A DNA stretch of 22,278 nt from Clostridiaceae bacterium (GTDB taxonomy: Bacteria > Bacillota > Clostridia > Oscillospirales > Acutalibacteraceae). The stretch spans positions 1-22,278 of the forward strand of contig JAEDIH010000015.1 of the NCBI GenBank assembly GCA_016292575.1, written 5' to 3'. A program made the position numbers and the translations under genes. This document shows, piece after piece, positions 13,552-22,252 of this stretch. Below the pieces are notes generated by a model. That model searched no databases. It was not told the origin of the DNA and saw only the letters and a program-made list of their open reading frames with translations. Each line of letters opens with the position of its first letter. Position 1 is the first letter of the stretch.

Positions 13552-15135
13552 ATGAAGAAAACAAACAGAATACTTTCTTTTGCTTTGGCCTTGATAATGG
13601 TCATGAGCTGCTTTGCTTTGTCCGCCGGTGCTGTCGGCAAAAGCGGAAAGTGGATAGCCACATGGGGAACGGCGCCCGTTGATTTTTATATCTCGCTCGC
13701 CGATTATATCCCGAATTTTACCGTTAACGGAAAAGTTCCGGTGGGTACGCTTTTGAGAACGGAGCTTACCGTTTCCTCGGCAGGTGAAAAGCTGCGCTTT
13801 AAGTTTTCCAATGAATACGGCGACAGAGACGTAACTATTTCAAGCGTTTTTGTTGCAAGGACCGATACCTCGGAAAAAGGTGCTGTTCTGACCGATACTG
13901 AGATTCCTATCACCTTTGGCGGCGATGAAAGGCTTGTTATTCCTGCGGGCAAGGTCGTTTGGTCGGACGAGGTTAATATCAAAACCTTTGCGCTTGAAAA
14001 GCTCACCGTCAGTATGTATCTTACCGAAGAAACAGCGATTAAAACAGTCGGTCTTTTCTGCGGAAAGACTTATTTTTCAAGGTCGATGCCCGATGGAGCG
14101 GATAACGGACACATGGTCAATCCGTTTGAAATCAGCATTGCAACCGGCGCAAACGCCTACCATATTATTCCGTTTCTTACTGCAATTGATTCTTACACCG
14201 AATCAGAGGACGCCTATGCTGCCGCTTTCATCGGCGATTCTACCCTTGTCAATGGAATGACAGAATATCTTTCGGGCAGACTTGTTGACGCAGGCAGAAG
14301 CGACATCGGCATTGTCAACTCGGGCATTATGGGCAACCGCCTGTTTTATAAAGGCACCGGTCTTATCGGAAATCTGTACGGTGATCCTGTTTTGGATAGA
14401 TTTGAGCGTGACGCGTTGAATATTACCGGCTGCGACAGAATCATTGTCAAAATCGGTGTAAATGACATTCTCCATCCCTCATCAAAGAGTATGGGAAAAA
14501 ATGCGCCGTATGTATCGGCTGAGCAGATAATTGAAGGCTATGAGCAGCTCGTTGAAATTGCTCACGAAAACGGGAAAAAGATTTTCTTCATGGAAATTAC
14601 CCCGTGGAACGGCTATGTCCGCGATATTCTCGGAAACAAGAATGATATTGTCTGGAGGTCAGATCTCCAGGAAATGTGTGACCTCGTTAACGAATGGATC
14701 AAGACAAACGACGTTGCAGACGGCTACATAAATTCCGATTGCCTTGCACAGCCGCAGAATCCGACCGCTTTCATTGAGCAGTTTACCAAGGACGGCATCC
14801 ATTTTACGGAAATCGGCGCTCTTGCGTTTGCGGACTGCATTGACATTGAGCAGGTATTCGGCGTTTCGGACACACGGAAAGCCGCAGACATTCTGGATAT
14901 TGACCCCTATGAGCAGAACAAGGAGGCAAAAAAGAACGAAAGGCTCGTTAAGATCAGAAATATTCTTTTGATAGCGCGCCAGCTTCTTTCAACAATGCGC
15001 GTTGAATACGGTCCGCTCCATAAGGTTCTGGATAAGCTGATTGACCGACTTCCGGACGGAAGGGAGCTTGTCGCAAACGCAAGGGAAAGTTTTTCAAACG
15101 GTGCAAGGAAGCTTGCTGAAATGGCAAAAAGATAA
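13552..15135 (+). CDS. Secreted SGNH/GDSL-family hydrolase
   Basis: 527 aa from ATG 13552, 8 nt after GGAGG; an in-frame TTG at 13537 precedes the ribosome binding site and is rejected. A signal peptide spans about 1-28 (LSFALALIMVMSCFALSAGA). An N-terminal beta-rich module (about 33-205, starting WIATWGTAPV) precedes the SGNH hydrolase core. The core has block I FIGDST with nucleophile Ser230, block II NSGIMGNRL (Gly261), block III KIGVND (Asn304) and block V DGIHFTE (Asp414, His417). The family deacetylates or de-esterifies polysaccharides or lipids outside the cell, and the substrate is not evident. After the catalytic domain there is a charged helical extension of about 80 residues with unknown role. 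Single-gene unit. Confidence 0.88.
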   Translation: MKKTNRILSFALALIMVMSCFALSAGAVGKSGKWIATWGTAPVDFYISLADYIPNFTVNGKVPVGTLLRTELTVSSAGEKLRFKFSNEYGDRDVTISSVFVARTDTSEKGAVLTDTEIPITFGGDERLVIPAGKVVWSDEVNIKTFALEKLTVSMYLTEETAIKTVGLFCGKTYFSRSMPDGADNGHMVNPFEISIATGANAYHIIPFLTAIDSYTESEDAYAAAFIGDSTLVNGMTEYLSGRLVDAGRSDIGIVNSGIMGNRLFYKGTGLIGNLYGDPVLDRFERDALNITGCDRIIVKIGVNDILHPSSKSMGKNAPYVSAEQIIEGYEQLVEIAHENGKKIFFMEITPWNGYVRDILGNKNDIVWRSDLQEMCDLVNEWIKTNDVADGYINSDCLAQPQNPTAFIEQFTKDGIHFTEIGALAFADCIDIEQVFGVSDTRKAADILDIDPYEQNKEAKKNERLVKIRNILLIARQLLSTMRVEYGPLHKVLDKLIDRLPDGRELVANARESFSNGARKLAEMAKR

Positions 15136-15152
15136 GGTTATATTATAATCAA

Positions 15153-15186
15153 AAAACCGCTCGAGTGATAATCACCGGGCGGTTTT
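15153..15186 (+). terminator. Intrinsic terminator after the SGNH gene
   Basis: AAAACCGC pairs with GCGGTTTT (15153-15160 with 15179-15186). The A-rich and T-rich flanks allow function in both directions. Confidence 0.8.
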
Positions 15187-15300
15187 CTGCTTTTGAAACG
15201 CCCGATGAACATCCTTGCTTTTTCTACTGAAAAGGCTGTGTTCAAAAAGCGCTTCAACGTGAGCTTAACAGCTCTCTATCTTAATTTTCCGAATACGCCG

Positions 15301-15333
15301 GGCTTCCCCGCGTGATTCAGACAGCGGGAAGCC
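15301..15333. other. Stable hairpin in a convergent intergenic region
   Basis: GGCTTCCCCGC pairs with GCGGGAAGCC with one bulged C. No T run follows in either direction. The gap 15187-15414 between the SGNH gene and murC holds this hairpin, a smaller GAGC/GCTC hairpin and the terminator at 15367-15404; no gene is seen. Confidence 0.4.
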
Positions 15334-15366
15334 GCAAACGCATTAAAGCTTTCCGCTGATAGTATT

Positions 15367-15404
15367 ATTGCCGCGCAGCAGGGAGCAATGCACGGCAATT
15401 TTTT
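15367..15404 (+). terminator. Intergenic terminator at the 3' side of murC
   Basis: ATTGCCGCGC (15367-15376) pairs with GCACGGCAAT (15390-15399) with one mismatch and is followed by T residues in the plus direction. On the minus strand the mismatch becomes a G-T wobble but no T run follows. It may stop plus-strand read-through into murC. Confidence 0.55.
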
Positions 15405-15414
15405 CCAAAAATGT

Positions 15415-16794
15415 TCATTCGTCCTCAAGCAGCTTTTTCATCATTCGAGCGGCTTTGTAGATATCTCCGCAGCCGAGGGTTATTACAAGGTCACCCTCCT
15501 CGGCGTTATCGGCAACATAGCTTGAAACCTCCTCAAAGGTGTTGAACCAAACGCTTCCGGGAATCTTTTCGGCAAGGTCTTTTGTATAGATATTGTAAGT
15601 GTTGACCTCGCGTGAGCCCATGATCTCCGTCATGACGCAGCGGTCGGGAATCTGTAGTACACGGGCAAATTCATCAAGCAGAATTGCTGTCCTCGAGTAG
15701 GTGAACGGCTGAAAGACCGCCCAAACGTGCTTGTAGCCCATCTTCATTGCGGCGGTGAGCGTTGCCTCAAGCTCGTGCGGATGGTGGGCATAATCGTCCG
15801 CAATGGTTATTCCGTGAAATTCTCCGAGAATTTCAAATCTGCGTCCGGCTCCGGAAAAAGCCTCAATTCCCTTTTTGCAGTCCTCAAAGCTTACGCCTGC
15901 GTTGACTGCCGAAGCAAAGGCGGCAAGGGCGTTGAGAACATTGTGCGTTCCGGGTATGTTCAGCTTAAGGTGAGTAAGTTTTTTTCCTTTGCTCATTACG
16001 TCAAACTCAGGGAAAGCGCCTTTGTTATATGTGATGTTTTCGCTGTAGTAATCGTTTTTATCGGTAAAGCCAAAGGTAATCTTCTTTTTGTCAACGTCCG
16101 CAACGGCCTTGAGCGTATTTGCGTCATCACCGTTGTAAATGAGCGTGTGTGTTGTCAAAAGCGAGAATTTGCGGAATGACCTGATAATGTTTTCAAGCGT
16201 TTTAAAATAGTCGAGGTGATCCTCGTCAATGTTGAGAATTACCGCAACGTCGGGAGAAAGGTCAAGGAAGGTGTCAACAAATTCGCACGCTTCGCAAACC
16301 ATTGTTTCGCTCTTTCCGCTTCTTCCGTGGCTGTCAATGAGCGGAAGCTTTCCGCCTATGACGGCCGTGGGGTCTTTGCCTGCCATGATGAGCACCTGTG
16401 TGAGCATTGAGGTTACGGTTGTTTTTCCGTGCGTTCCGCAAATGCCGATGCAGTTTGAAAATCTCCTTGTGATGGCGCCGAACAGCTTTGAGCGCTCAAA
16501 GGTCGGGATTGAGCTTTCCTCCGCAGCGCAAAGCTCCGGGTTGTCCTCAAGCAGCGCCGCGGTATAGACTATCATTTGCGCGCCGTTAATGTTTTCCGCT
16601 TTTTGACCCATGGTTATTTTAACGCCGAGCGAGCGCAGCTTGTCAATGTTGTCGCCGGGATTGTTGTCCGACCCCGTAATCTCATAGCCCCACGAAAGGA
16701 GTATTTCCGCAAGCGGACACATTCCCGAACCGCCAATGCCAATAAAATGAACTCTTTTAATTTTTTTAAGCAGTTCGTCTATTTCATATGTCAT
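15415..16794 (-). CDS. murC: UDP-N-acetylmuramate-L-alanine ligase MurC
   Basis: 459 aa with ATG at 16794, 6 nt after GGAAGGTG. A 60-codon in-frame extension further upstream would cross the promoter and is rejected. The N-terminal UDP-binding Rossmann domain starts RVHFIGIGGSGMCPLAE. The Mur ligase ATP-binding loop is GICGTHGKTTVTSM (about 117-130). The central domain has NIDEDHLDYF, and the C-terminal domain has GAGRRFEILGE, DDYAHHPHE and TLGCGDIY. These are MurC-specific rather than MurD/E/F patterns. The enzyme adds L-alanine to UDP-MurNAc in the cytoplasm, the first amino acid of the peptidoglycan stem peptide. It has its own promoter and is not in a mur cluster here. Confidence 0.96.
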   Translation of the reverse strand: MTYEIDELLKKIKRVHFIGIGGSGMCPLAEILLSWGYEITGSDNNPGDNIDKLRSLGVKITMGQKAENINGAQMIVYTAALLEDNPELCAAEESSIPTFERSKLFGAITRRFSNCIGICGTHGKTTVTSMLTQVLIMAGKDPTAVIGGKLPLIDSHGRSGKSETMVCEACEFVDTFLDLSPDVAVILNIDEDHLDYFKTLENIIRSFRKFSLLTTHTLIYNGDDANTLKAVADVDKKKITFGFTDKNDYYSENITYNKGAFPEFDVMSKGKKLTHLKLNIPGTHNVLNALAAFASAVNAGVSFEDCKKGIEAFSGAGRRFEILGEFHGITIADDYAHHPHELEATLTAAMKMGYKHVWAVFQPFTYSRTAILLDEFARVLQIPDRCVMTEIMGSREVNTYNIYTKDLAEKIPGSVWFNTFEEVSSYVADNAEEGDLVITLGCGDIYKAARMMKKLLEDE

Positions 16795-16827
16795 GGATTT
16801 CACCTTCCAAAATGTTATAACTTTTAT

Positions 16828-16856
16828 ATTATATTGCACAATGAGCGAATAGTAAA
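16828..16856 (-). promoter_or_regulatory. Promoter of murC
   Basis: The minus strand has TTTACT (16856-16851), a 17-bp spacer and TATAAT (16833-16828). The leader is about 27 nt. The preceding exporter operon has only a weak hairpin/T-run as terminator, so some read-through into murC is possible. Confidence 0.7.
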
Positions 16857-16891
16857 CACATTTTCCGAAAAAAGCTGAATTTATAAGCTGC

Positions 16892-18631
16892 TTAAACTTT
16901 TGCAAACTGGCTTTCATAAAGTGCCTTATAAAAGCCGCCTTTTTTAAGAAGCTCGCTGTGATTTCCCTTTTCAATTATTTTGCCGTCCTTCATGACAAGA
17001 ATAAGGTCGGCTTTTTTAATTGTTGAAAGGCGGTGGGCGACAATGAAGCTTGTTCTGCCCTCCATCATTTCATCGAACGCTGCCTGAATTTTCAGCTCGG
17101 TTCGCGTGTCGATTGACGAGGTTGCCTCGTCAAGAATGAGCATCGGCGGACGGCAGAGCATGGCTCTTGCAATGCACAAAAGCTGTTTTTGACCTGCGGA
17201 AAGGTTTGCGCCCTCGCCGGAAATTTCGGTGTCATATCCGTTTTTAAGCCTCATTATAAAAGAATGAGCATGAGCCTTTTTTGCCGCGTCAATGATTTCT
17301 TCATCGCTTGCGTCAGGTTTCCCGTAGGCGATGTTTTCCTTTACCGTTCCGTGGCAGAGCCAGGTGTCCTGAAGCACCATTCCGTATCTTGAGCGAAGAT
17401 CGTGCCGTCTCATTTTCCTGATGTCCGCGTTGTCAACCCTGATTGCGCCCGAGTCAACATCGTAAAAGCGCATAAGCAGATTGATGAGCGTTGTTTTTCC
17501 GCAGCCCGTGGGACCGACTATTGCAACGCACTGACCGCTTTCAACTTCAAGGTCAAAGTTTTCAATGAGCGGTCGTTCTTTAACGTAGCGGAACGAAACC
17601 GCTTCAAAGCCGACATCTCCGTTGACAGGCGGACAAAGCGGATTTTCAGGCTCGGCAGGCTGATTTTCCGCTTCAAGAACTTCCTCGATTCTTCCTGCGC
17701 AGGTGAGCGAATTCTGAAATTCCGTAATAACGCCGCTTATTTCGTTGAACGGCTTTGCGTACTGATTTGCATAGCTGAGGAAAACGCTCAGTCCGCCGAC
17801 GGTGATTGCTCCTGCGCCCGTTATGCAAAGCACCGCTCCGAGGAGGGTAACGATTGCATAGACGATGTTGTTGACAAGTCTTGTGCTTGGATTTGTAAGG
17901 CTTGAAAAAAAGGTTGCCTTGAGCGCCGCGTCCTGAAGCTCACTGTTGATTTTGTCAAAATCCTCAAGGCTTCTGCTTTCGGCGCCGAAAACTTTAAGAA
18001 CCTGCTGACCCTCAATAAGCTCGTTTATGAGAGCGGTCTGTTCACCTCTTACAGAGGCCTGCTTTGTGAAGTATTTGTGAGTCCTTGTTGCAATAAATTT
18101 TGAAACAAAGACTGAAAGGGGGGTCAGCACAAAGACGGCAAGGGCAATCCTCCGGTTCAAAACAAACATAATAACAAGTATCGCGCCGATGGTGATAACG
18201 CCCGTAAAAAGCTGCGTAAAGCCCATGAGAAGTCCGTCGGCAAAGGCGTCAACGTCCGATATCATGCGGCTGAGCAGATCACCGAAGGAATGGGAGTCGA
18301 TATATGAAATCGGGAGCGAATGGAGCTTTTCGCCGAGCTTTCTGCGCAGGTCGCGGCAGACGAAGTATGTGATTTTGTTGTTGCAAAGCGACATGAAGTA
18401 CTGCGAAAGCGCAGCCGCGAGCGCAACGGCGGCAATGGTTATGACTTTTTTCAAGACGCCGGAAAAGTCAACGTTACCTTTTCCGAGCATGAAGTCAATC
18501 GCGTCTCCAGTGAAAACGGGGATAAGCAAAGCGGCGGCAACGCTGAAAACGGCGCAAAGAGCACTCAAGACAACAAAAAACCAATGCGGCCGAATCAGCT
18601 TCAAAACGCTTTTAAGAGTTTTCCTGTTCAT
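16892..18631 (-). CDS. ABC exporter half-transporter with consensus ATPase site (second gene of pair)
   Basis: 579 aa with ATG at 18631, one base after the TGA of the partner gene, so the two are translationally linked. Longer upstream starts would overlap the partner and lack a ribosome binding site. An N-terminal ABC transmembrane domain of six helices (about 15-310) is fused to an ATPase. Walker A is GPTGCGKT (373-380), the signature LSAGQ (477-481), Walker B/catalytic Glu MLILDE (Glu502) and the H-loop VAHRLS (His533). The catalytic Glu and His are intact while the signature is LSAGQ rather than LSGGQ. That fits the consensus-site subunit of a heterodimeric exporter like BmrCD, LmrCD or TM287/288. 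Drugs, lipids or peptides are possible substrates. Confidence 0.93.
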   Translation of the reverse strand: MNRKTLKSVLKLIRPHWFFVVLSALCAVFSVAAALLIPVFTGDAIDFMLGKGNVDFSGVLKKVITIAAVALAAALSQYFMSLCNNKITYFVCRDLRRKLGEKLHSLPISYIDSHSFGDLLSRMISDVDAFADGLLMGFTQLFTGVITIGAILVIMFVLNRRIALAVFVLTPLSVFVSKFIATRTHKYFTKQASVRGEQTALINELIEGQQVLKVFGAESRSLEDFDKINSELQDAALKATFFSSLTNPSTRLVNNIVYAIVTLLGAVLCITGAGAITVGGLSVFLSYANQYAKPFNEISGVITEFQNSLTCAGRIEEVLEAENQPAEPENPLCPPVNGDVGFEAVSFRYVKERPLIENFDLEVESGQCVAIVGPTGCGKTTLINLLMRFYDVDSGAIRVDNADIRKMRRHDLRSRYGMVLQDTWLCHGTVKENIAYGKPDASDEEIIDAAKKAHAHSFIMRLKNGYDTEISGEGANLSAGQKQLLCIARAMLCRPPMLILDEATSSIDTRTELKIQAAFDEMMEGRTSFIVAHRLSTIKKADLILVMKDGKIIEKGNHSELLKKGGFYKALYESQFAKV

Positions 18632-18632
18632 A

Positions 18633-20354
18633 TCATTTTGCCTCGCTTTTGTTCTGACTTTCGTATATTTCACGGTAGACTCCGCAATTTTTAAGCAGCT
18701 CCTCGTGCGTACCGTTTCCGACAAGTGCTCCGTCGTCCAGCACAAGAATCCTGTCGGCGTTTTTAATTGAGCTTACTCGCTGACTGATTATGAAAACCGT
18801 AATGTTCTTCGGCAGTGACCGAAGCGCTGCTCTGAGCGCCGCGTCCGTTGCAAAATCGAGGGCGGAAAAGCTGTCGTCAAGAATAAGTATCTCAGCTTTG
18901 GCAAGCAGCGCCCTTGCAATGGTTAAACGCTGCTTTTGTCCGCCGGAAAGGTTTGCGCCGCCCTGCTCAACAATGGCGTCGAGCTTTTGCGATTTTGCGT
19001 CTACAAAATCCTTTGCCTGCGCAATTTCCAGCGCGGCATAAATTTCATCGTCTGTTGCGTTCGGGTCGGCAAGCAGCATATTGCTTTTTATCGTACCCTT
19101 GAAAAGAACCGCCCTTTGCAAAACGGCGGAAACAAGGTGAACAAGCTTTTCTTTCGGAATGTCCTTTATATCTGTTCCGTCAATATATACCGTGCCGCTG
19201 CCGGCGTCGTAAAAGCGCAGTATAAGACCGGCAAGCGTGCTTTTGCCGCAGCCCGTGCCGCCCGTGATACCTATGGTCTGACCCTTGAGGGCGGTGAAGG
19301 ATATATTCTTGAGCGCGTTACCGCCTGCGTCTGAATAGCGGAAGCTGACGTTTTCAAAGCGGACGGCTTCCCCGGTATCCTTTTTTGTGTAATCGCTTTT
19401 GTATTCCATTGAGCACTCGGTATCGAGAACTCTGCCGATGCGGTTCATGCAGGCTACGGAACGTCCGAGCTGCGTGATGAGGTTTGCAAGCTTAACAAGC
19501 TCAATGAGTATCTGCGAAATATAGTTGATGAGGGCAATGATATCGCCGGAAAGCAGCAGACCCGAATCTGTTCTTTTTGCACCTATCCAAAGGACAAGAA
19601 TGATAACTGTGTTAACAACAACATAGGTCATCGGGTTAAGAACCGCCGCAGTCTTTCCGACTCTGATCTGTGAATTATAAAGCTTTGTGTTTGCATTATT
19701 GAAAGTTTCCGTCTGCTTTTCTTCTCTTGAAAAGGCTCTGATAACTCTGGCTCCGGTGAGGTTTTCGCCCGTCACCTCGGTGATTTTGTCAAGATTCTTC
19801 TGAACATCTTCATACATCGGGTTTGTAATTTTCATAACGGAGAATACGATTATAAAAAGCACGGCGATTGCCGCAACAAAGACCCATGCAAGACTTTTGC
19901 TGATTGCAAAAGCAAGGACGGTTGAGCCGATAACAATGAACGGACTGCGCATAAAAAGCCGCAGAAAAAGATTAAGTCCGTTCTGAACCTGCATAACATC
20001 GCTTGTCATGCGCGTAATAAGCGTTGATGAGGTGAGCTTGTCGGTCTCCTTGAGCGAGAGAGACTGAATCTTTTTCAAAAGATCGTGACGAAGTGCAGAG
20101 GAAGTGCCGATTGCCGCCTTTGCCGCAAAAAACTGCGCGATAAAGCAGCTTGCAAGACCGAGAAGCGCCATTGCAACGAGCAAAAAGAAGCGCCGGACAA
20201 TGTAAGACGAATCACCGCTTGCAATGCCGGTGTCAATAACATCCGCAACAATGAGCGGAACAGCCAAATCAAAACACGCCTCAAGCATTTTTAAAAGCGG
20301 AGAGAGTATGCTTTCAAGCTTGTAGTTTTTCAGGTAGTCTTTTAAGTGCTTCAT
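18633..20354 (-). CDS. ABC exporter half-transporter with degenerate ATPase site (first gene of pair)
   Basis: 573 aa, start ATG 20354 behind GGGAG. It is an ABC transmembrane domain plus ATPase. Walker A GGTGCGKS (365-372) and signature LSGGQ (469-473) are intact. The catalytic Glu after Walker B is Asp (ILILDDS, Asp494) and the switch His is Gln (IISQRVS, Gln525). In heterodimeric exporters this combination marks the subunit that contributes Walker A/B to the non-hydrolysing site, completed by the partner's variant LSAGQ signature. The pair is therefore predicted to form an asymmetric heterodimer at the membrane. Substrate unknown; multidrug-type annotation would be by family only. First gene of a two-gene operon. 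Confidence 0.93.
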   Translation of the reverse strand: MKHLKDYLKNYKLESILSPLLKMLEACFDLAVPLIVADVIDTGIASGDSSYIVRRFFLLVAMALLGLASCFIAQFFAAKAAIGTSSALRHDLLKKIQSLSLKETDKLTSSTLITRMTSDVMQVQNGLNLFLRLFMRSPFIVIGSTVLAFAISKSLAWVFVAAIAVLFIIVFSVMKITNPMYEDVQKNLDKITEVTGENLTGARVIRAFSREEKQTETFNNANTKLYNSQIRVGKTAAVLNPMTYVVVNTVIILVLWIGAKRTDSGLLLSGDIIALINYISQILIELVKLANLITQLGRSVACMNRIGRVLDTECSMEYKSDYTKKDTGEAVRFENVSFRYSDAGGNALKNISFTALKGQTIGITGGTGCGKSTLAGLILRFYDAGSGTVYIDGTDIKDIPKEKLVHLVSAVLQRAVLFKGTIKSNMLLADPNATDDEIYAALEIAQAKDFVDAKSQKLDAIVEQGGANLSGGQKQRLTIARALLAKAEILILDDSFSALDFATDAALRAALRSLPKNITVFIISQRVSSIKNADRILVLDDGALVGNGTHEELLKNCGVYREIYESQNKSEAK

Positions 20355-20429
20355 AGTTTCTCCCGTTACCTTAATTTTGCCGATCTCTTTTTCCGGTCGG
20401 GCATATATTCCGAAAGGAAAGCTTTGAAC

Positions 20430-20458
20430 TATTTATTATATTTTACCACAAATGTCAA
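20430..20458 (-). promoter_or_regulatory. Possible promoter of the ABC exporter operon
   Basis: The minus strand has a consensus TTGACA (20458-20453) with TAAATA (20435-20430) at 17 bp. The -10 is weak. The leader of about 70 nt can fold a 6-bp CCGACC/GGTCGG-type hairpin. Confidence 0.5.
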
Positions 20459-20485
20459 ATCAGTTCAATCATAATAAAATTTATA

Positions 20486-20515
20486 TTGAAAAATGCCCGG
20501 CATAAATGGTATAAT
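20486..20515 (+). promoter_or_regulatory. Promoter of the oxidoreductase-ybjQ operon
   Basis: TTGAAA (20486-20491), an 18-bp spacer and consensus TATAAT (20510-20515) with extended TGG. The transcript would start near 20522, leaving just enough leader for AAGGAGG (20524-20530). Confidence 0.75.
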
Positions 20516-20536
20516 CATCAAAAAGGAGGAAAACAG

Positions 20537-21865
20537 ATGAAAAAAATAATTGTTGCCGGAGCGGGACACGGCGGTCTTGCGGCGGCTGCCCTGCTTGCAA
20601 GGGACGGCTTTGACGTAACCGTATACGAAAAAAACAAGCGCGCTGACCTCGGCTATGACTGGACGGACATTTTTGCACCCGGAGCGCTTAAAATTGCTTC
20701 GGTACCCATGCCGGAAAAGGATAAGTTTACCTATAAAGACAACATGACCTTTTACAGCCCGAACGGTAAAAAGGGTCTTGTTCAGAACGTGCCGGATTCT
20801 CAGCTTGAAATCAAGATGGAGCGCAAGGATATCTATGACCTTCTTGTTTCCAATGCGGAGAACGCAGGCGTTAAATTTGTCTTTGAGTGCGAGGTTAAAA
20901 AGCCTCTGCTTCTCGGCAACCGCGTTGTCGGCGTTGAAACGGCAGACGGTGAGGTTTATGCCGATCTTGTAATTGACGCTTGCGGAATCGACTCGCCCGT
21001 CAGAAAGAACCTTCCGCAGTATATCCCTGTTGAAAAGGAGGGCGGCGCATTTTCACGCTTTTATGTTTACCGTGCGTTTTATAATAAGGCGTGCGATGAG
21101 CCGGCAAAGGATATTTATAAAGTATATATGCTTCCTCAGGGCAAGCTCGGAATCGGATGGGTTGCAAGCGAGGAGGAGTTTACCGATGTTTTAATCGGTC
21201 GCTTTGAAGCACTTAGCGATGAGGAGATTGAAAGCAGTCTTGAGGTCATGAAAAAGGAAAATCCGCGGCTCGGAGACAGAATTGTCCGCGGCGGACAGCG
21301 GGTGAGCATTCCGGTAAGACAGCCTCTCGGCGTGCTTGTTGCCGACGGCTACGCCGCCATAGGCGACAGTGCTTTTATGACGGTGCCTGTCATCGGTTCG
21401 GGAATTGCAAATTCGCTCAAAGCCGCAAAGATCCTCGCTGACGCGGTTAAAGCCGATAAGGACGGCGCGTTCAGCATGGAAAGCCTTTGGAAATATCAGA
21501 CTGAGTTTTATAAGAAGCTCGGCTCAGGTCTTGCGGGTCTTGCGTGCGTAAAGCTTTTGCTCACAAAGCTTAAAGGCAGTGAGCTTGACTATATGTTTGA
21601 AACCGGTGTTCTTACTGCGGAAGATCTTACCATCGGTGCCGACTCAACAAGCCTTGTTTCAATGCTTTCGGGTGTTTCGGTTTCGGATATAATCAATAAG
21701 GTTAAAAACGTTGTCAAGGATAAGGCTCTTTTGAAAAAGATACTTAAAACAGGCGAGCGTATGGCGGCTGTTTCCGCTGTTGTTGCCGCAATGCCGAAAA
21801 AGCCGTCCGCTTCTTCGGTTTCACGCTGGGCTAAGCGTTATGAAAATTGCTTCAAAATAAATTAA
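20537..21865 (+). CDS. NAD(P)/FAD-dependent oxidoreductase (geranylgeranyl-reductase-like)
   Basis: 442 aa from ATG 20537, 6 nt after AAGGAGG. The dinucleotide-binding fold is at the very N-terminus, IIVAGAGHGGLAAAALLARD (GxGxxG), with the acidic ribose ligand in VYEKN. A second FAD block, GYAAIGDSAFMTVPVIGSG (around residue 272-290), is the GD motif typical of the FAD/FMO and geranylgeranyl reductase superfamily. A helical C-terminal tail of about 100 residues, rich in Lys and Val, follows. No signal peptide or membrane helix is obvious. The family reduces polyprenyl chains or hydroxylates aromatics, but the substrate here is not assignable. It is 19 bp ahead of a YbjQ-family gene and probably co-transcribed with it. 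Confidence 0.85.
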   Translation: MKKIIVAGAGHGGLAAAALLARDGFDVTVYEKNKRADLGYDWTDIFAPGALKIASVPMPEKDKFTYKDNMTFYSPNGKKGLVQNVPDSQLEIKMERKDIYDLLVSNAENAGVKFVFECEVKKPLLLGNRVVGVETADGEVYADLVIDACGIDSPVRKNLPQYIPVEKEGGAFSRFYVYRAFYNKACDEPAKDIYKVYMLPQGKLGIGWVASEEEFTDVLIGRFEALSDEEIESSLEVMKKENPRLGDRIVRGGQRVSIPVRQPLGVLVADGYAAIGDSAFMTVPVIGSGIANSLKAAKILADAVKADKDGAFSMESLWKYQTEFYKKLGSGLAGLACVKLLLTKLKGSELDYMFETGVLTAEDLTIGADSTSLVSMLSGVSVSDIINKVKNVVKDKALLKKILKTGERMAAVSAVVAAMPKKPSASSVSRWAKRYENCFKIN

Positions 21866-21884
21866 CATATAAGGAGATGTTTTT

Positions 21885-22208
21885 ATGGTTTGTTCAACAA
21901 CTTCAACTCTTGATAATGCCGAAATACTTGAATACAAAGGTCTTGTTTTCGGCGAGGTTATCTCGGGCGTAAACTTCATCAGGGACTTCGGCGCTTCAAT
22001 CAGAAACATTGTCGGCGGAAGATCGCAGGGCTATGAGGAAGAGCTTATAAACGCACGCAACGAAGCTCTCGGCGAAATGGAGCAGCGTGCTGCCGCGCTC
22101 GGCGCAAACGCCGTTGTCGGCGTTGACGTTGACTATGAGGTTCTCGGCCAGGGCAATATGCTCATGGTCTCGGCGTCCGGCACCGCAGTTGTTGCAAGGG
22201 CAAAATAA
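21885..22208 (+). CDS. YbjQ/UPF0145 family protein
   Basis: 107 aa, ATG 21885 after AAGGAG (21871-21876). Full-length match to the YbjQ (DUF74, UPF0145) pattern: STTSTLDNAEILEYKGLVFG at the start, then EVISGVNFIRDFGASIRNIVGG and a helix rich in E/R (NEALGEMEQRAAALGANAVV). It ends in a GVDVDYEVLG and MVSASGTAVV beta part. The family forms pentameric rings and is annotated as heavy-metal-binding-like, but its function is not established. The single Cys is Cys3. It follows the FAD oxidoreductase by 19 bp and is likely in the same operon. Confidence 0.92.
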   Translation: MVCSTTSTLDNAEILEYKGLVFGEVISGVNFIRDFGASIRNIVGGRSQGYEEELINARNEALGEMEQRAAALGANAVVGVDVDYEVLGQGNMLMVSASGTAVVARAK

Positions 22209-22252
22209 TCTGCTGATAAAAGCTTTTTGCTGTGTTTTCAGGGGGAATCGGT

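Noticed and set aside
16795..16974. In-frame 60-codon N-terminal extension of murC
   Set aside because: It covers the murC promoter and overlaps the end of the exporter gene; the ATG at 16794 has a good ribosome binding site and the family's normal length.
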